A stretch of DNA of 64,000 nt, from assembly GCA_002691205.1 (NCBI GenBank), contig NZHD01000114.1, positions 84,337 to 148,336 on the forward strand. The letters run 5' to 3'. This DNA comes from Deltaproteobacteria bacterium. GTDB lineage: Bacteria > Myxococcota_A > UBA9160 > UBA4427. How positions within the stretch are numbered: the stretch's first letter is position 1; every line of letters starts with the position of its first letter. Below, piece after piece: positions 63,403 to 64,000 of this stretch. The notes beneath the pieces are model-generated. The model worked only from the letters and a program-made list of their open reading frames with translations. It did not search any database and had not been told where the DNA came from. The position numbers and the translations under genes were made by a program.

Positions 63403-64000
63403 ATGCATCGATGGAATCAACGGGATCATTTTTTTTGCGCACACTTGGCCACGGGGCTGGCTCTGATGGTTTTTTTCTCGTCTCTGATCACCGGCTGTCT
63501 CTCGCCGGGTGCTCTCGATCCGGTCTCGGGATTAATGGATTACCGGATGCCCGTCTGGGTGGAAGTTCCGGGCGGGCAAGTCGATGTCGCTGGCGGAAAC
63601 CTCATCGTCCGACGACTTGACTTTAGTGTGGACACCTCTCTTGGAACCCTTGAGGTGGGAGCCGTTTACAATTCCACCAGTGGGGAGTGGATTTGGCCTT
63701 TTCAATCCACATACGATGGCGTGACCTTTGTCGATGATTCGGGGGCCGTCTATGACCTCTCCGAGGTGGTCGACGGCGCCGCCATTCCGGGTAGTCATTG
63801 GCGCAGAATAGACTCACGCCGCATCGCGACGCGCGGGGGATTGACTCATGAGTTTGAGCCAGAGTCAAATCGCCTCATGCGAATTGGCTGGGAGAGCGAG
63901 GACGATTTTGCTTTGGTTTTTTTGACCGTGCCCGGAGTAGACCCTCATCGGACCGCGAAGGTCCAGCAATGCGTGAAGGGAACGTGTTCGGATGTGTACG
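63403..64000 (+). CDS. RHS/YD-repeat-like lipoprotein, N-terminal part (cut by window edge)
   Basis: The open frame from ATG 63403 runs to the window end with no stop (~199 residues). The N-terminus is a lipoprotein signal (MVFFSSLITGCLSPGALDPV, 20 residues, lipobox ITGC), with GGGGGAG about 4 nt before the ATG. After the cysteine comes a beta-rich part resembling the N-terminal DUF6531/RHS region: PVWVEVPGGQVDVAGGNLIV (20 residues), GAVYNSTSGEWIWPFQSTYD and DDSGAVYDLSEVVDG, ending before any YD repeat. RHS proteins are large secreted or surface proteins, some with toxic C-termini. What follows is not visible. It is divergent from the GT-C gene (190 bp spacer). Confidence 0.7.
   Translation, partial: MHRWNQRDHFFCAHLATGLALMVFFSSLITGCLSPGALDPVSGLMDYRMPVWVEVPGGQVDVAGGNLIVRRLDFSVDTSLGTLEVGAVYNSTSGEWIWPFQSTYDGVTFVDDSGAVYDLSEVVDGAAIPGSHWRRIDSRRIATRGGLTHEFEPESNRLMRIGWESEDDFALVFLTVPGVDPHRTAKVQQCVKGTCSDVY

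Noticed and set aside
1..64000. tRNA, rRNA, CRISPR, insertion sequence or prophage elements
   Set aside because: None could be seen; long minus-strand and plus-strand frames overlapping known genes are shadow frames.

Overview
The window looks like a housekeeping-rich chromosomal segment of a Gram-negative, GC-moderate bacterium. The outer membrane is implied by a full Mla phospholipid-transport operon. Other traits are RecBCD, topoisomerase IV, a classical menaquinone (men) operon, a PEP-CTERM surface protein, luciferase-like monooxygenase-family (F420/FMN) oxidoreductases, a BKACE enzyme, a P450 and acyl-CoA ligases. This mix, with frequent GTG/TTG starts and many 1-4 nt gene overlaps, fits an uncultured lineage of the former Deltaproteobacteria type (Myxococcota/Desulfobacterota/Binatota-like). 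That placement is an inference from gene content, not a phylogenetic result. I see no rRNA, tRNA, CRISPR array, insertion sequence or prophage.

Layout. 1-4.8 kb: 5' part of metH (minus strand), divergent from htpG, then an SGNH hydrolase. 5.0-8.8 kb: mlaF-mlaE-mlaD-mlaA-mlaC, almost all overlapping. 8.8-13 kb: BKACE enzyme, TauE/SafE permease, tRNA-dihydrouridine synthase, PfkB kinase. 13.1-16.9 kb: parE-parC. 16.9-20.4 kb (minus): BolA, an unusual glutaredoxin/A-type-like/rhodanese fusion, and a Prc/Ctp protease. 20.5-24.6 kb: LLM oxidoreductase, class C beta-lactamase-type esterase, SpoU methyltransferase, glutamine amidotransferase. 24.7-33.2 kb: a MerR regulator followed by menF-D-H-A-C-E, every junction overlapping. 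33.2-38.8 kb: LLM oxidoreductase, PlsC acyltransferase, C26 peptidase, YeeZ-like SDR, second SGNH hydrolase, aminotransferase. 38.9-48.7 kb: recC-recB-recD and rsgA. 48.8-55.0 kb: PEP-CTERM protein, DUF1214 protein, cytochrome P450, fatty acid desaturase, acyl-CoA synthetase. 55.2-58 kb: rbgA, asnS and a small coiled-coil protein. 58.2-64 kb: a GT2 enzyme with an extra C-terminal domain, a PHP-domain lipoprotein, a GT-C membrane protein, and the start of an RHS/YD-repeat-like lipoprotein cut by the window edge.

How the genes work together. The Mla genes encode the inner-membrane ABC complex (F, E, D), the periplasmic carrier (C) and the outer-membrane component (A); MlaB is not seen. The men genes take chorismate to O-succinylbenzoyl-CoA and also supply the prenyltransferase and MenH; menB, the thioesterase and the final methyltransferase must lie elsewhere. 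BolA next to a CGFS glutaredoxin fusion points to iron-sulfur cluster handling. recCBD should form the usual end-processing helicase-nuclease. No clear-cut new system stands out. The most unusual items are the three-domain glutaredoxin fusion beside bolA, an MlaA homologue with no lipobox cysteine, the GT2 fusion in the 58-63 kb surface-glycan-like cluster, and the truncated RHS-like lipoprotein at the right edge.
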